From Bacteroidota bacterium (GTDB taxonomy: Bacteria > Bacteroidota > Bacteroidia > Chitinophagales > Chitinophagaceae), in assembly GCA_028875875.1 (NCBI GenBank), contig JAGWUV010000021.1:1-64000 (forward strand): a DNA stretch of 64,000 nucleotides, read 5' to 3'. The position numbers and the translations under genes are program-made. The notes under the pieces are model-generated. The model had not been told where the DNA came from. It ran no database searches and was given only the letters and a program-made list of their open reading frames with translations. How positions within the stretch are numbered: position 1 is the first letter of the stretch; every line of letters starts with the position of its first letter. This document shows, in pieces, positions 44,524 to 55,585 of this stretch.

Positions 44524-46029
44524 ATGAAAAGATATTTGAAAGTAGTTAGCTGCATTACCTGCGTGCTGATTTTTTCATCCTGTAAAAAATGGGTGGATAA
44601 TAATCCGCAGGATAGTTATACGGTAACAGACCAGCAGTACCTGCAATCTGAATCTGATTACAGAACCATGGAAGTGAGTGTGTATACACCGCTACAATGG
44701 CTAAACCAGATGGTGCCTGTAGGAGATATTGCTTCTGATAATGCAGTATCAGGTGGTGAGAGTGCTTCTGATGTAATGTCGCTTCAACAGATCGATGATT
44801 ATACCGTAAATCCCGTGAACAGTACTTTGTCTGATTTATGGCAATCTGCTTACGAAGGCATCAATCGGGCCAATTACATGACACAGTATAAAGCTAAGAA
44901 TCCCGCCGGCATGACCGTTGATTTTGCAGGCAAAGAAGCTTTGTATGGTGAAGTTTATTTTCTACGTGCCTTTTATTATTTCAGTCTTGTGAAAATGTTT
45001 GGCGATGTGCCATTGTTTGTAGATAAGCGTTTAGACCTGGGAAGTTCAGGTACTTTGAAAAGAGCACCAAAGGCTGATGTTTACAAGCAGATAGAATTAG
45101 ATCTGAACAATGCGATCACGGTATTACCGGCTGCACAGATTCAAGCTGGCCGCATTACCAAATATGCCGCACAAGCTTTATTGGGTAAAGTATTATTGTA
45201 CGAAAACAAGTATGATGCAGCAGCTGCCATGTTACAGAATGTAATCAACGCGAATGCGTTTACGCTGGTATCAGATTTTGGTTCCATCTTTTTAGCTTCA
45301 GGAGAAAACGGACCGGAATCTGTTTTTGAAATTCAATATTCCAATACTTCTCCTTATTATAACTGGGGTGGTGTTACGAGAGGGCAGGGTAACTACGCTG
45401 TTCAACAGTGCGGTATCCGTGGATTAAATGGTTCATCGCCTTATGCACCCGGATGGAGTACCAATTTGCCTACGCAAAACCTGGCAGCGGCTTATGCCCC
45501 GGGAGACCAGCGTAAAGATGTAACTGTACTTGATATTGAAGCGTATAAGGCAGCGCATCCTTCTTACAATATCACTTACCAGGTGGCGCCTTACAAGAAT
45601 ACAGGTTTGTACAATCAAAAATATCTTCCCAGGAAAGGTGAAACATCTGGACAGGTTGAGTTGAATTATCTGAACAATTTCAGAACGATCCGTTATGCTG
45701 ATGTTTTATTGATGGCTGCTGAAGCGTACAATAAATCTGCTACTCCAAATGATACCAAAGCACAGACTTATTTGAATATGGTGAGAAGACGTGCTTTCGG
45801 TGATAACCTGCATGATGTAACTGCTACCGGCAGCGCTTTATATGATGCCATTTTAAATGAGAGAAGATTGGAGTTGGCGATGGAAGGCGAACGATTCTTT
45901 GACCTGGTGAGAACAGGGAAAGCAGCCTCAGTGTTAGGCCCTGCTTTCAAAACCGGGAAAAATGAATTGTTCCCGATTCCACAGGCTGAGATAGATATTT
46001 CAGGTCTTACTCAAAATCCGGGTTATTAA
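44524..46029 (+). CDS. SusD/RagB-type glycan-binding lipoprotein
   Basis: Surface lipoprotein that lids the SusC barrel. The 501-aa protein has a lipoprotein signal (IFSSC, Cys20, followed by KKW), tetratricopeptide-type helices (KEALYGEVYFLRAFYYFSLVKMFGDVPLF, the SusD signature) and a C-terminal RagB domain with the NERRLELAMEGERFFDLVRTGKA signature and LFPIPQAEID. Paired with the preceding SusC. The ligand is inferred to be beta-glucan from the two GH16 enzymes in the operon. Confidence 0.97.
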   Translation: MKRYLKVVSCITCVLIFSSCKKWVDNNPQDSYTVTDQQYLQSESDYRTMEVSVYTPLQWLNQMVPVGDIASDNAVSGGESASDVMSLQQIDDYTVNPVNSTLSDLWQSAYEGINRANYMTQYKAKNPAGMTVDFAGKEALYGEVYFLRAFYYFSLVKMFGDVPLFVDKRLDLGSSGTLKRAPKADVYKQIELDLNNAITVLPAAQIQAGRITKYAAQALLGKVLLYENKYDAAAAMLQNVINANAFTLVSDFGSIFLASGENGPESVFEIQYSNTSPYYNWGGVTRGQGNYAVQQCGIRGLNGSSPYAPGWSTNLPTQNLAAAYAPGDQRKDVTVLDIEAYKAAHPSYNITYQVAPYKNTGLYNQKYLPRKGETSGQVELNYLNNFRTIRYADVLLMAAEAYNKSATPNDTKAQTYLNMVRRRAFGDNLHDVTATGSALYDAILNERRLELAMEGERFFDLVRTGKAASVLGPAFKTGKNELFPIPQAEIDISGLTQNPGY

Positions 46030-46054
46030 ACATTTATTTCTAAAACGAAGAATT

Positions 46055-48172
46055 ATGAATGCATTAAAATATTATTTCTCTTCTCTGCTACTGCTGCTTG
46101 TTGTGGCAGGATGTAAGAAAGAGTCTTTCACGGATACATCTTTTGCATCAACAGCTGCACAACCTGCCAAGCTTACCATGATGTTTGAGATTACACAGGA
46201 TAATACAGGGCTTGTTACTATTACTCCTAATGGAGAAGGTATTGTTGCCTATGATATTTATTATGGCGATAATACCAGTACTCCGGTGCATGTGGTTGCC
46301 GGGAAAAGTACAAAACATATTTATGCGGAAGGTGTTTATAATGTAAAAGCCATCGGTTATAATATTAATGGCCAATCCGTTCAGGCTACGCAACAGTTAA
46401 CCGTATCCTTCAGGCCGCCGGCCAATCTAAAGGTGAATGTTAACATCAGTAACCTTACTGTAAATGTATCTGCTTCGGCATTGTACGAAACTTTCTTCAA
46501 AGTATATTTTGGAGATTCCACTACTGTAAATCCGGAGCCTTACACTTCTTTCCTGGAGGGTCAAACGGTTACACACAGTTACGCTCAGTCCGGTACTTAT
46601 ATTGTAAGAGTTATTGCTCTAAGTGGTGGAGCAGCAACAACCCAGTACCTAGATACGATCAAAGTAGCAAAGCAAATTGATCTGCCCGTAACTTTTGAGG
46701 ATCCTAATGTAGATTATACTGTTTCTGATTTTGGAGGTAACAGTTCATCACTCGTACTCGATCCTACCAATGCCAGTAACCATGTAATGAAGTCTGTTAA
46801 AACAGCAGGTGCACAGGTATGGGCCGGAACAACCGTTGGAACCGGTTTAGGTTTTGCAACGCCGATACCATTAACGGCCGCAGCTAAGAAAATGAGTGTA
46901 AGAGTATATTCCCCCGCCGCCGGATTGGATGTAAAACTGAAAGTAGAAGACCACAATAACGGAACACATTCTGTAGAAACAGATGTGTTAACTACGGTAG
47001 CAAACCAGTGGGAAACACTGACCTTCGATTTAGGCAATCCTGCTGCCGGAACCCAGGCCTGGAATGCTTCTTATACATACGATAAACTTTCTCTTTTCTT
47101 CGATTTCGGAAATCCGGGTATAGGATCTGTCTTCTATTTTGATGATATAAAAATGTTGCCGCCATCACTGGCGCAGATCAGCCTGCCTGTTAATTTCGAG
47201 AACCCGACAGTGGATTATACTGTAACCGATTTTGGAAATAACAGTACCGTAGATGCGGTTGATCCAACCAATAGCGCCAATCATGTAAAGAAAACAACAA
47301 AGACCAGTGGCGCTCAAACATGGGCTGGTACAACTATAGGAACAGCTTTAGGTTTTGCAAGTAAAATTCCTATTACTGCAGCTGCAACAAAAATGAGTGT
47401 TAAGGTATATTCCCCCGCAGCAGGTATAGATATTAAACTGAAAATAGAAGATCATACCAATGGAGCAAATTCTGTAGAAACAGATGTTAAGACCACTGTT
47501 GCCAACCAATGGGAAACACTTGTGTTCGATTTTAATAATCCTGCATCAGGAACGCCGGCCCTGAACACTTCATTCAATTACGATAAAGCATCCATTTTCT
47601 TTGATTTTGGAAATGCAGGAACAGGGTCTGTGTTTTATTGGGATGAAATTCATTTCTTATCTCAAATCAATTTGCCGTTGAATTTTAATAATCCTGATAT
47701 GGATCCGACTGTGAATGATTATGGCGGGAATGCAAGCACACTCGTTACTGATCCCGATCCTTCACATTCAACCGGTTTAGTGATGCAATCAGTTAAAACT
47801 TCCGGGGCACAAGTTTGGGCGGGAACCAATGTCAGTTCATTGAATGCAGCACAAACTGCTAATAATGGTTTCGCCAGTAATATTGTTTTAGGAAGTAGTA
47901 TGAAAATGAGCTTAGATGTATATGCTCCTGCAGCAGGGTTGGATATTAAATTAAAGTTGGGTAATGTTAATTCAAGCCTACCTACAGTTGAAACGGATGT
48001 ACTTACCACAAAATCAGGTTGGCAAACACTAACATTCGATTTTACTCAACCAGCAGCAGGAACACCGGCTTGGAGTGCTTCCAACACTTATAATCTGGCA
48101 TCAGTTTTCTTTGATTTTGGAAACCCGGGATCAGGTAAAACTTTTTATTGGAATAATTTAATCATTCAATAA
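46055..48172 (+). CDS. surface glycan-binding lipoprotein with two PKD-like domains and three tandem modules
   Basis: Lipoprotein of 705 aa: signal VVAGC (Cys20) then KKE. Two PKD-like domains follow (about 35-120 and 125-205, with HIYAEGVYNVKAIG and HSYAQSGTYIVRVIA). Then three tandem modules of about 160 residues start at DNA 46681, 47183 and 47672. Each begins LPxxFxxPxxDxTVxDFGxN, contains AGAQVWAGT-like, YSPAAGLDVKLKVED-like, SVETDVLTT and NQWETLTFDL-like phrases, and ends FFDFGNPGxGxxFYxDxI. The modules look like beta-sandwich binding domains. Position after SusD suggests the locus's second glucan-binding protein (SGBP). No catalytic motif was found. Confidence 0.85.
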   Translation: MNALKYYFSSLLLLLVVAGCKKESFTDTSFASTAAQPAKLTMMFEITQDNTGLVTITPNGEGIVAYDIYYGDNTSTPVHVVAGKSTKHIYAEGVYNVKAIGYNINGQSVQATQQLTVSFRPPANLKVNVNISNLTVNVSASALYETFFKVYFGDSTTVNPEPYTSFLEGQTVTHSYAQSGTYIVRVIALSGGAATTQYLDTIKVAKQIDLPVTFEDPNVDYTVSDFGGNSSSLVLDPTNASNHVMKSVKTAGAQVWAGTTVGTGLGFATPIPLTAAAKKMSVRVYSPAAGLDVKLKVEDHNNGTHSVETDVLTTVANQWETLTFDLGNPAAGTQAWNASYTYDKLSLFFDFGNPGIGSVFYFDDIKMLPPSLAQISLPVNFENPTVDYTVTDFGNNSTVDAVDPTNSANHVKKTTKTSGAQTWAGTTIGTALGFASKIPITAAATKMSVKVYSPAAGIDIKLKIEDHTNGANSVETDVKTTVANQWETLVFDFNNPASGTPALNTSFNYDKASIFFDFGNAGTGSVFYWDEIHFLSQINLPLNFNNPDMDPTVNDYGGNASTLVTDPDPSHSTGLVMQSVKTSGAQVWAGTNVSSLNAAQTANNGFASNIVLGSSMKMSLDVYAPAAGLDIKLKLGNVNSSLPTVETDVLTTKSGWQTLTFDFTQPAAGTPAWSASNTYNLASVFFDFGNPGSGKTFYWNNLIIQ
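46681..48169 (+). repeat. three tandem copies of a roughly 160-residue coding module
   Basis: Modules at about 46681-47158, 47183-47650 and 47672-48169. Modules 1 and 2 are closest (for example SVETDVLTTVANQWETLTFD and SVETDVKTTVANQWETLVFD). Module 3 has an insert (NVSSLNAAQTANNGFASN) and is more divergent. This pattern implies an older duplication followed by a recent one. Confidence 0.85.
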
Positions 48173-48189
48173 TTATACAATAATACGAT

Positions 48190-49086
48190 ATGAAAAATAA
48201 CATGAAATACATTTTACTGTTTGCCGGAATGATCGTTACTTCCATTCTTGCCTGCAAGAAAACAGAGTATTCATTCGGCAATATTAAAACGCCCAGTAAT
48301 CTTTCCATTACGGCAGCCATACAAGGGGCCAGTACTTCAAGCCCGGCAGGTGATGGTTCAGGTAATGTTACCATCACAGCCAGTGCTACCAATGCACTTA
48401 CTTACAAAATATATTTTGGTAATGGCGATTCTGTGTTAACCAGTACCGGAACAGCTAGCTACAAGTATACCACACTTGATACCAATACTTATACCATTAC
48501 AGTAAATGCAATTGGAACGGGAGGAGCTATGTCTACCATGAGTAAACAAATCAAAGTGTTATACACATACCAGATACCTAGTAATGTGATGGCTGCTCTG
48601 ACGAACGGAACGACAAAAAACTGGATCATTGCTAAAGATACCGTTGGGCATTTTGGTGTGGGCCCCAGTAACACTTTTTCGGCGGACTGGTACAAGGCTC
48701 AGCCTAATGAAAAACCATCTTGTGCTTATGGTGGTGTGATCACTTTTGCACAAGCAGGAAGCAATAGTATAACCGTGAATGTTAATAACCAGGGTTCTTC
48801 TTTTCTAATTGGTGCTGCCACATCTTTTTATGGCCAAAGTGGAGGAGATGGCTGTTATCCTATTAGTACTGGTGGTACTAAAACATTAGGGTTCAGTACA
48901 TCAAATTCAGGTTCTAATTCCTCTAACTCAACCGGTATCCAGTTTACTGTTCCAGGAAATGGTATCATTGGCTTTGGAACAGGTGCCACTGTCTATGAAA
49001 TATTATCATTATCACCAACGGTAATGGCTTTACGTAATATTGGAAGTGATGGTAATGCTTGGTACCAGATATTAAGGGCTCAATAA
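48190..49086 (+). CDS. PKD-domain lipoprotein of the glucan locus
   Basis: Lipoprotein of 298 aa (signal TSILAC, Cys22, then KKT). An N-terminal PKD-like domain (about 38-125, YKIYFGNGDSV, YKYTTLDTNTYTITVNA) is followed by a C-terminal beta-rich domain (about 135-298) starting TNGTTKNWIIAKDTVGHFGVG, with aromatic residues in SADWYKAQPNEKPSCAYGG and a Gly/Ser/Asn-rich stretch. No catalytic residues are seen. Likely another surface glucan-binding protein. The C-terminal domain is not assigned to any named family by me. Confidence 0.75.
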   Translation: MKNNMKYILLFAGMIVTSILACKKTEYSFGNIKTPSNLSITAAIQGASTSSPAGDGSGNVTITASATNALTYKIYFGNGDSVLTSTGTASYKYTTLDTNTYTITVNAIGTGGAMSTMSKQIKVLYTYQIPSNVMAALTNGTTKNWIIAKDTVGHFGVGPSNTFSADWYKAQPNEKPSCAYGGVITFAQAGSNSITVNVNNQGSSFLIGAATSFYGQSGGDGCYPISTGGTKTLGFSTSNSGSNSSNSTGIQFTVPGNGIIGFGTGATVYEILSLSPTVMALRNIGSDGNAWYQILRAQ

Positions 49087-49097
49087 ATAAGTAGAAT

Positions 49098-49129
49098 CCG
49101 GGAAGGTATTTTGAATAATATCTTCCCGG
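49098..49129 (+). terminator. intra-operon hairpin before GH16 genes
   Basis: CCGGGAAG ... CTTCCCGG with an inner GGTATT/AATATC-like pairing. No T tract follows. It separates the binding-protein genes from the GH16 genes and may attenuate read-through or protect the upstream RNA. Confidence 0.45.
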
Positions 49130-49150
49130 TATTCAAAACTTCCTGAACAA

Positions 49151-50185
49151 ATGATTATGAAGAAATATTTATTCTTTGCAACTGTGGCATTGTTATTCAT
49201 TACTGCTTATGGTTGTGGTGGGAAAAAAGATGCCACGGTCCCTGATACGGCACCTACCAATTTAACTGTTACGGCCAACGTATCAGCAGACAGTAGCGGC
49301 AATGTTAGCTTCACAGCTACTGCCACCAATGCAGTAAGTTATGATTACGATTTTGGTAATGGTGTTTTTCAAACCGTTCCTTCCGGCAATGTAACGTATA
49401 AGTATCCTTCCTCTGGTAATTATACCGTTAATGTTGTTGCTAAAAGTGCTGGTGGAAAAACAGCTTCTCAATCAGTGCAGATAACGGTGACTGTAAAACT
49501 ATCGCTGGTTTGGTCTGATGAGTTTAACACACCGGGAAGTCCTGATGCCTCAAAGTGGGGATATGACCTCGGCGGTGGCGGATGGGGCAATAATGAGCTG
49601 GAGTACTATACTTCGAGAACAGATAACGCATTCGTGTCAAACGGAACACTAAAGATCATTGCAAAGAAGGAAAGTTATGGAGGAAGTAACTATACATCTG
49701 CTAGATTGCTTACGAAAGGGTTGTATTCTTTTCAGTATGGAAGGATCGATGTAAGTGCTAAACTTCCTGCCACTACAGGAACATGGCCCGCAATTTGGAT
49801 GCTGGGTAATAACATTTCAACGGCAGGATGGCCCGCTTGTGGTGAAATAGATATCATGGAGCAAAATGGTAGCAACAAAAATATCATTTATGGCACTATG
49901 CATTATCCTACGCAAGCAAATCCCAATGGCGATGGTGGTACCACACAGGTGTCATCGGCTGTATCTGCTTTTCATAAGTATTCTGCTATTTGGTCGGCAA
50001 CCTCTATTCAGTTGTTGGTTGATGATGTAGTATATTACACTTTGCCTAATAGCAGTAAGCTTCCTTTCAACCAGAATTTTTTTATGATACTCAACCTGGC
50101 GATAGGCGGCAATTTTGGAGGAAGTGTTGATCCTAATTTCGTGTCTGATCAAATGGAAATAGATTATGTAAGAGTGTATCAGTAA
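49151..50185 (+). CDS. GH16 endo-beta-glucanase (laminarinase-type) lipoprotein with PKD domain
   Basis: Secreted lipid-anchored enzyme of 344 aa. The signal ends ITAYGC (Cys22). A PKD-like domain (about 36-115) is followed by a GH16 jelly-roll (118-344) with catalytic GEIDIMEQ: nucleophile Glu232, Asp234, acid/base Glu237. WSDEFNTPG opens the catalytic domain and WPAIWMLG forms the cleft floor. This active site without the beta-bulge-loss variants is typical of beta-1,3-glucanases, so endo-1,3-glucanase on laminarin-like glucan is the best guess. Start ATG 49151 or 49157. Confidence 0.92.
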   Translation: MIMKKYLFFATVALLFITAYGCGGKKDATVPDTAPTNLTVTANVSADSSGNVSFTATATNAVSYDYDFGNGVFQTVPSGNVTYKYPSSGNYTVNVVAKSAGGKTASQSVQITVTVKLSLVWSDEFNTPGSPDASKWGYDLGGGGWGNNELEYYTSRTDNAFVSNGTLKIIAKKESYGGSNYTSARLLTKGLYSFQYGRIDVSAKLPATTGTWPAIWMLGNNISTAGWPACGEIDIMEQNGSNKNIIYGTMHYPTQANPNGDGGTTQVSSAVSAFHKYSAIWSATSIQLLVDDVVYYTLPNSSKLPFNQNFFMILNLAIGGNFGGSVDPNFVSDQMEIDYVRVYQ

Positions 50186-50227
50186 CTTTTTTTAAAAAAC
50201 AAAATCAAGCAAATAAACATTGTAGCT

Positions 50228-51085
50228 ATGCTGTATAAAAATAAAAGGATTGCTTTGCTCTTTTTGCTGTCTGTCTTCTCCGGGCATGTAGCAATGGCGC
50301 AAATGAAGCCTGCGACAGGCTCGAATAAGAAAGTGATATTTTTTGATGATTTCAAAGAAAATAAACTTGATCGTTCTAAATGGAACGTAGAGATAACAGG
50401 TAATCATTTTAATGATGAACTGCAGGCTTATGTGGATTCATCAGCAACACTCAGGTTTGAAAAAGGGATGATGGTCTTTCAACCTTCATTTGAACCAGGG
50501 TTTGTAACCAAAGATGGGCAGCATTTTGATTTTATTTCCACACGCCTGAATACTAGGGATAAGTTTGATTTTAAATATGGTACTGCTGAAGCAAGAATAA
50601 AAATTTCAGATGGTGCCGGTTTATGGCCTGCATGGTGGATATTGGGTTATGATAACTGGCCGGCAACCGGGGAGATTGATGTGATGGAATATGTGGGAGA
50701 AAAAGACTGGGTAAGTGCAGCTGTACATGGGCCTGGCTACAGCGGTGAAACGCCATTCGTTAATCGTTTGTATTTCGATAAGAATAATGATGTTGCCCAG
50801 TGGCACGTGTATGCTGTTGACTGGACACCTGACAGCCTTGTTTTTAAGTACGACGGAAAGCCAATGTTCAGAGTAACAAGAATGATGACCAACAATTATG
50901 GTAAATGGGCTTTTGATAACAAGAAATTCCTGATCCTGAATTTTGCAGTAGGAGGTGCTTATCCTGCAAAGATCAATGGTGTAAAAAAACCTTATTACGG
51001 GCTTCCTGCCTCCACAATGGATATGATCAAGAATCATAAAGCTAAAATGTATGTGGATTGGGTAAGGGTAACTTCTAATGAATGA
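50228..51085 (+). CDS. GH16 family endo-glycosidase, secreted
   Basis: Protein of 285 aa with a signal peptide ending AMAQ (no lipobox), then a single GH16 domain: FFDDFKENKLDRSKWNVEI opening, WPAWWILG, and catalytic GEIDVMEYVG (Glu149, Asp151, Glu154). Unlike the upstream GH16 it lacks the PKD domain and lipid anchor, so it is expected in the periplasm or medium. Different cleft loops suggest division of labour on the same glucan. Last gene of the operon, followed by a terminator. Confidence 0.92.
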   Translation: MLYKNKRIALLFLLSVFSGHVAMAQMKPATGSNKKVIFFDDFKENKLDRSKWNVEITGNHFNDELQAYVDSSATLRFEKGMMVFQPSFEPGFVTKDGQHFDFISTRLNTRDKFDFKYGTAEARIKISDGAGLWPAWWILGYDNWPATGEIDVMEYVGEKDWVSAAVHGPGYSGETPFVNRLYFDKNNDVAQWHVYAVDWTPDSLVFKYDGKPMFRVTRMMTNNYGKWAFDNKKFLILNFAVGGAYPAKINGVKKPYYGLPASTMDMIKNHKAKMYVDWVRVTSNE

Positions 51086-51174
51086 TGAAGCTTTAATTTG
51101 AAAGATATTGCTTGTATCACAGCAATTAATTGAGATAAATATATTTTTTGTTTACTGGCTATAGGAGTTAAAAT

Positions 51175-51204
51175 AAAAGGTGGCTTGAAATAAGCCACCT
51201 TTTT
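51175..51204. terminator. terminator between GH16 operon and katG
   Basis: AAAAGGTGGCTT, loop GAAAT, AAGCCACCTTTT. Perfect 12-bp stem with A and T tracts, usable in both directions. Confidence 0.92.
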
Positions 51205-51222
51205 GATTCTGTATTATACAGT

Positions 51223-53764
<2,542 letters not shown>

Positions 53765-55477
53765 ATGAAACGTGAACTCAATCCATTGAAACTTTTACTG
53801 GTGGCTGTTTTACTTGGTAGCCAGCTGTTTGCACAAGTGCCTCAGCAAACTTTGTCAAGAGTTGAACAGATGCCAGATCTGCCCAAGCCTTTTCATATCA
53901 TTGATTATAAGAAAATGGCGATTGATTTTGATAAAACTGTATTCGATTTTAATGCAAAAGGTAAATATTGGCCATTGGTGTGGATTGATAGCAGTTATAA
54001 AAACTTTCATCAGCCTGTAGTAGGTATGTATACTGCCATGGCAGATTGCAGGCAGGGACCATCTAACAATAATGGAATGTTTCATGAAGCGCTGGCCAAT
54101 ATGGGCGCCTCTCTTGGTGCAACACTCGTTGGTATTGATAAAACCAGGGGCTTAAATTATATCAGTATGTTGAAGAATTATTTCAATAAAGAAACAGGAT
54201 GGAATATCATGATGAACAATACTTGTCCTGATGTAGCTAAACTCGGTGGAGGCTATGCCCGCGACTGGTGGTATGATGTATATCCCAATGTATTGTTCTA
54301 TGCTATTTATGATAAATATCCTTCAATAGAAGGTTTTGATGAGATAGCACGAAGCATTGCCGATAAATTTTATCAGGCGGATTCTGTTTTGAATGGTAAT
54401 TACCATTATTCTTTTTTTGATTACAAAGCTATGAAACCCGTGACAAGCCAAATCTGTCCACAACCTGATGTGGCGGCTGGGCATGCGTATGTATTGTATA
54501 TGGCGTATAAAAAGTTTGGTGAGGGGCGTTACCTGAAAGGAGCTATTAGTGCCATGAAAGCACTGCAATCTCAGCCAGTAAATCCTACTTACGAAGTGCT
54601 AATGCCTTTTGGTGCGTACATGGCAGCACGTATCAATGCTGAGTGTGGTAAAAACTTTGATATACACCAGATGCTTGACTGGTCTTTTAACGGAACGGCA
54701 GTATGCAGGGAAGGTTGGGGTGTTTTGGTAGGTAACTGGAATGGCTATGATATATCAGGAATGGTAGGAAGTACTGTGGATGAAGGAGGATATGGTTTTT
54801 TGATGAATACATATGATGCCGCTATTCCTTTGGTACCGATGGTGCGTTATAATCAATCGTATGCCAATGCTATTGGTAAATGGATGCTGAATGCTGCTAA
54901 TGTTTGCAAATTGTTTTACCCGCAATACATGCCTGCAGATCATCAAACACTACCTCAACTGGCTTCTGTTACAAAAGGAGTGATTGCATATGAAGGGATT
55001 ATCAAAAAATCTCATTATTCTCAGTTTGAAAATATACCAGGGCCCGTTGCCCAGGGCGATGGGCCGTTATGGATGCCAGGTAAGAATCCGGATGCATCGC
55101 AGTTCAGTGTATATGGAAGCGGCCATGTTGGTGTTTTTGGAAGCATCATTCGTAAAACCAATGTAGAAGGTATCTTGCAGTTAGATCTGCTGGCTACAGA
55201 TTTTTATCATGATAAAGCCTATCCAACTTATCTCTATTATAATCCTTATGCATCAGCCAAAAGTATCACATTACATAACGACTCAAAAATCAGGATGGAT
55301 GTGTACAATACAGTCGCTGGGAAGTTTATAGCGAAGAATATCAGTGCTACTTATACGGTTTCCATAGCGCCAAAATCATCAGTTGTTCTTGTGCTTGTTC
55401 CTTCCGGTGGAAAGCAAACAGTAAAAGATAAAATGCTAATGGTTAATAATGTTGTGATCGATTATATGTATCAATAA
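53765..55477 (+). CDS. secreted protein of unknown function, six-hairpin-like
   Basis: Protein of 570 aa with a signal peptide (about 1-24, LLLVAVLLGSQLFAQ). The body is rich in aromatic residues and looks helical. Recurrent helix-rich segments with ARDWWYDVYPNVLFYAIYDKYP, GHAYVLYMAYKKFGEG and FGAYMAARINAECG suggest an (alpha/alpha)6 toroid like carbohydrate-active lyases and hydrolases. A C-terminal beta domain (about 490-570, SKIRMDVYNTVAGKF) follows, as in such enzymes. No catalytic residues can be assigned, so glycosidase activity is only a hypothesis. Start ATG 53765. A terminator follows, so it is probably a single-gene unit. Confidence 0.65.
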   Translation: MKRELNPLKLLLVAVLLGSQLFAQVPQQTLSRVEQMPDLPKPFHIIDYKKMAIDFDKTVFDFNAKGKYWPLVWIDSSYKNFHQPVVGMYTAMADCRQGPSNNNGMFHEALANMGASLGATLVGIDKTRGLNYISMLKNYFNKETGWNIMMNNTCPDVAKLGGGYARDWWYDVYPNVLFYAIYDKYPSIEGFDEIARSIADKFYQADSVLNGNYHYSFFDYKAMKPVTSQICPQPDVAAGHAYVLYMAYKKFGEGRYLKGAISAMKALQSQPVNPTYEVLMPFGAYMAARINAECGKNFDIHQMLDWSFNGTAVCREGWGVLVGNWNGYDISGMVGSTVDEGGYGFLMNTYDAAIPLVPMVRYNQSYANAIGKWMLNAANVCKLFYPQYMPADHQTLPQLASVTKGVIAYEGIIKKSHYSQFENIPGPVAQGDGPLWMPGKNPDASQFSVYGSGHVGVFGSIIRKTNVEGILQLDLLATDFYHDKAYPTYLYYNPYASAKSITLHNDSKIRMDVYNTVAGKFIAKNISATYTVSIAPKSSVVLVLVPSGGKQTVKDKMLMVNNVVIDYMYQ

Positions 55478-55532
55478 GATGGTTTTGATAGAATCTTGCG
55501 CAAGAAAATAAGGCTAATACGTAGCCTGAATA

Positions 55533-55565
55533 CAAATAGGGAAGCCTCTAAAGCTTCCCTATTTG
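55533..55565. terminator. bidirectional terminator
   Basis: CAAATAGGGAAGC, loop CTCTAAA, GCTTCCCTATTTG. Perfect 13-bp stem between convergent genes. Confidence 0.88.
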
Positions 55566-55585
55566 TTAACTGATCGCATTTCTTT

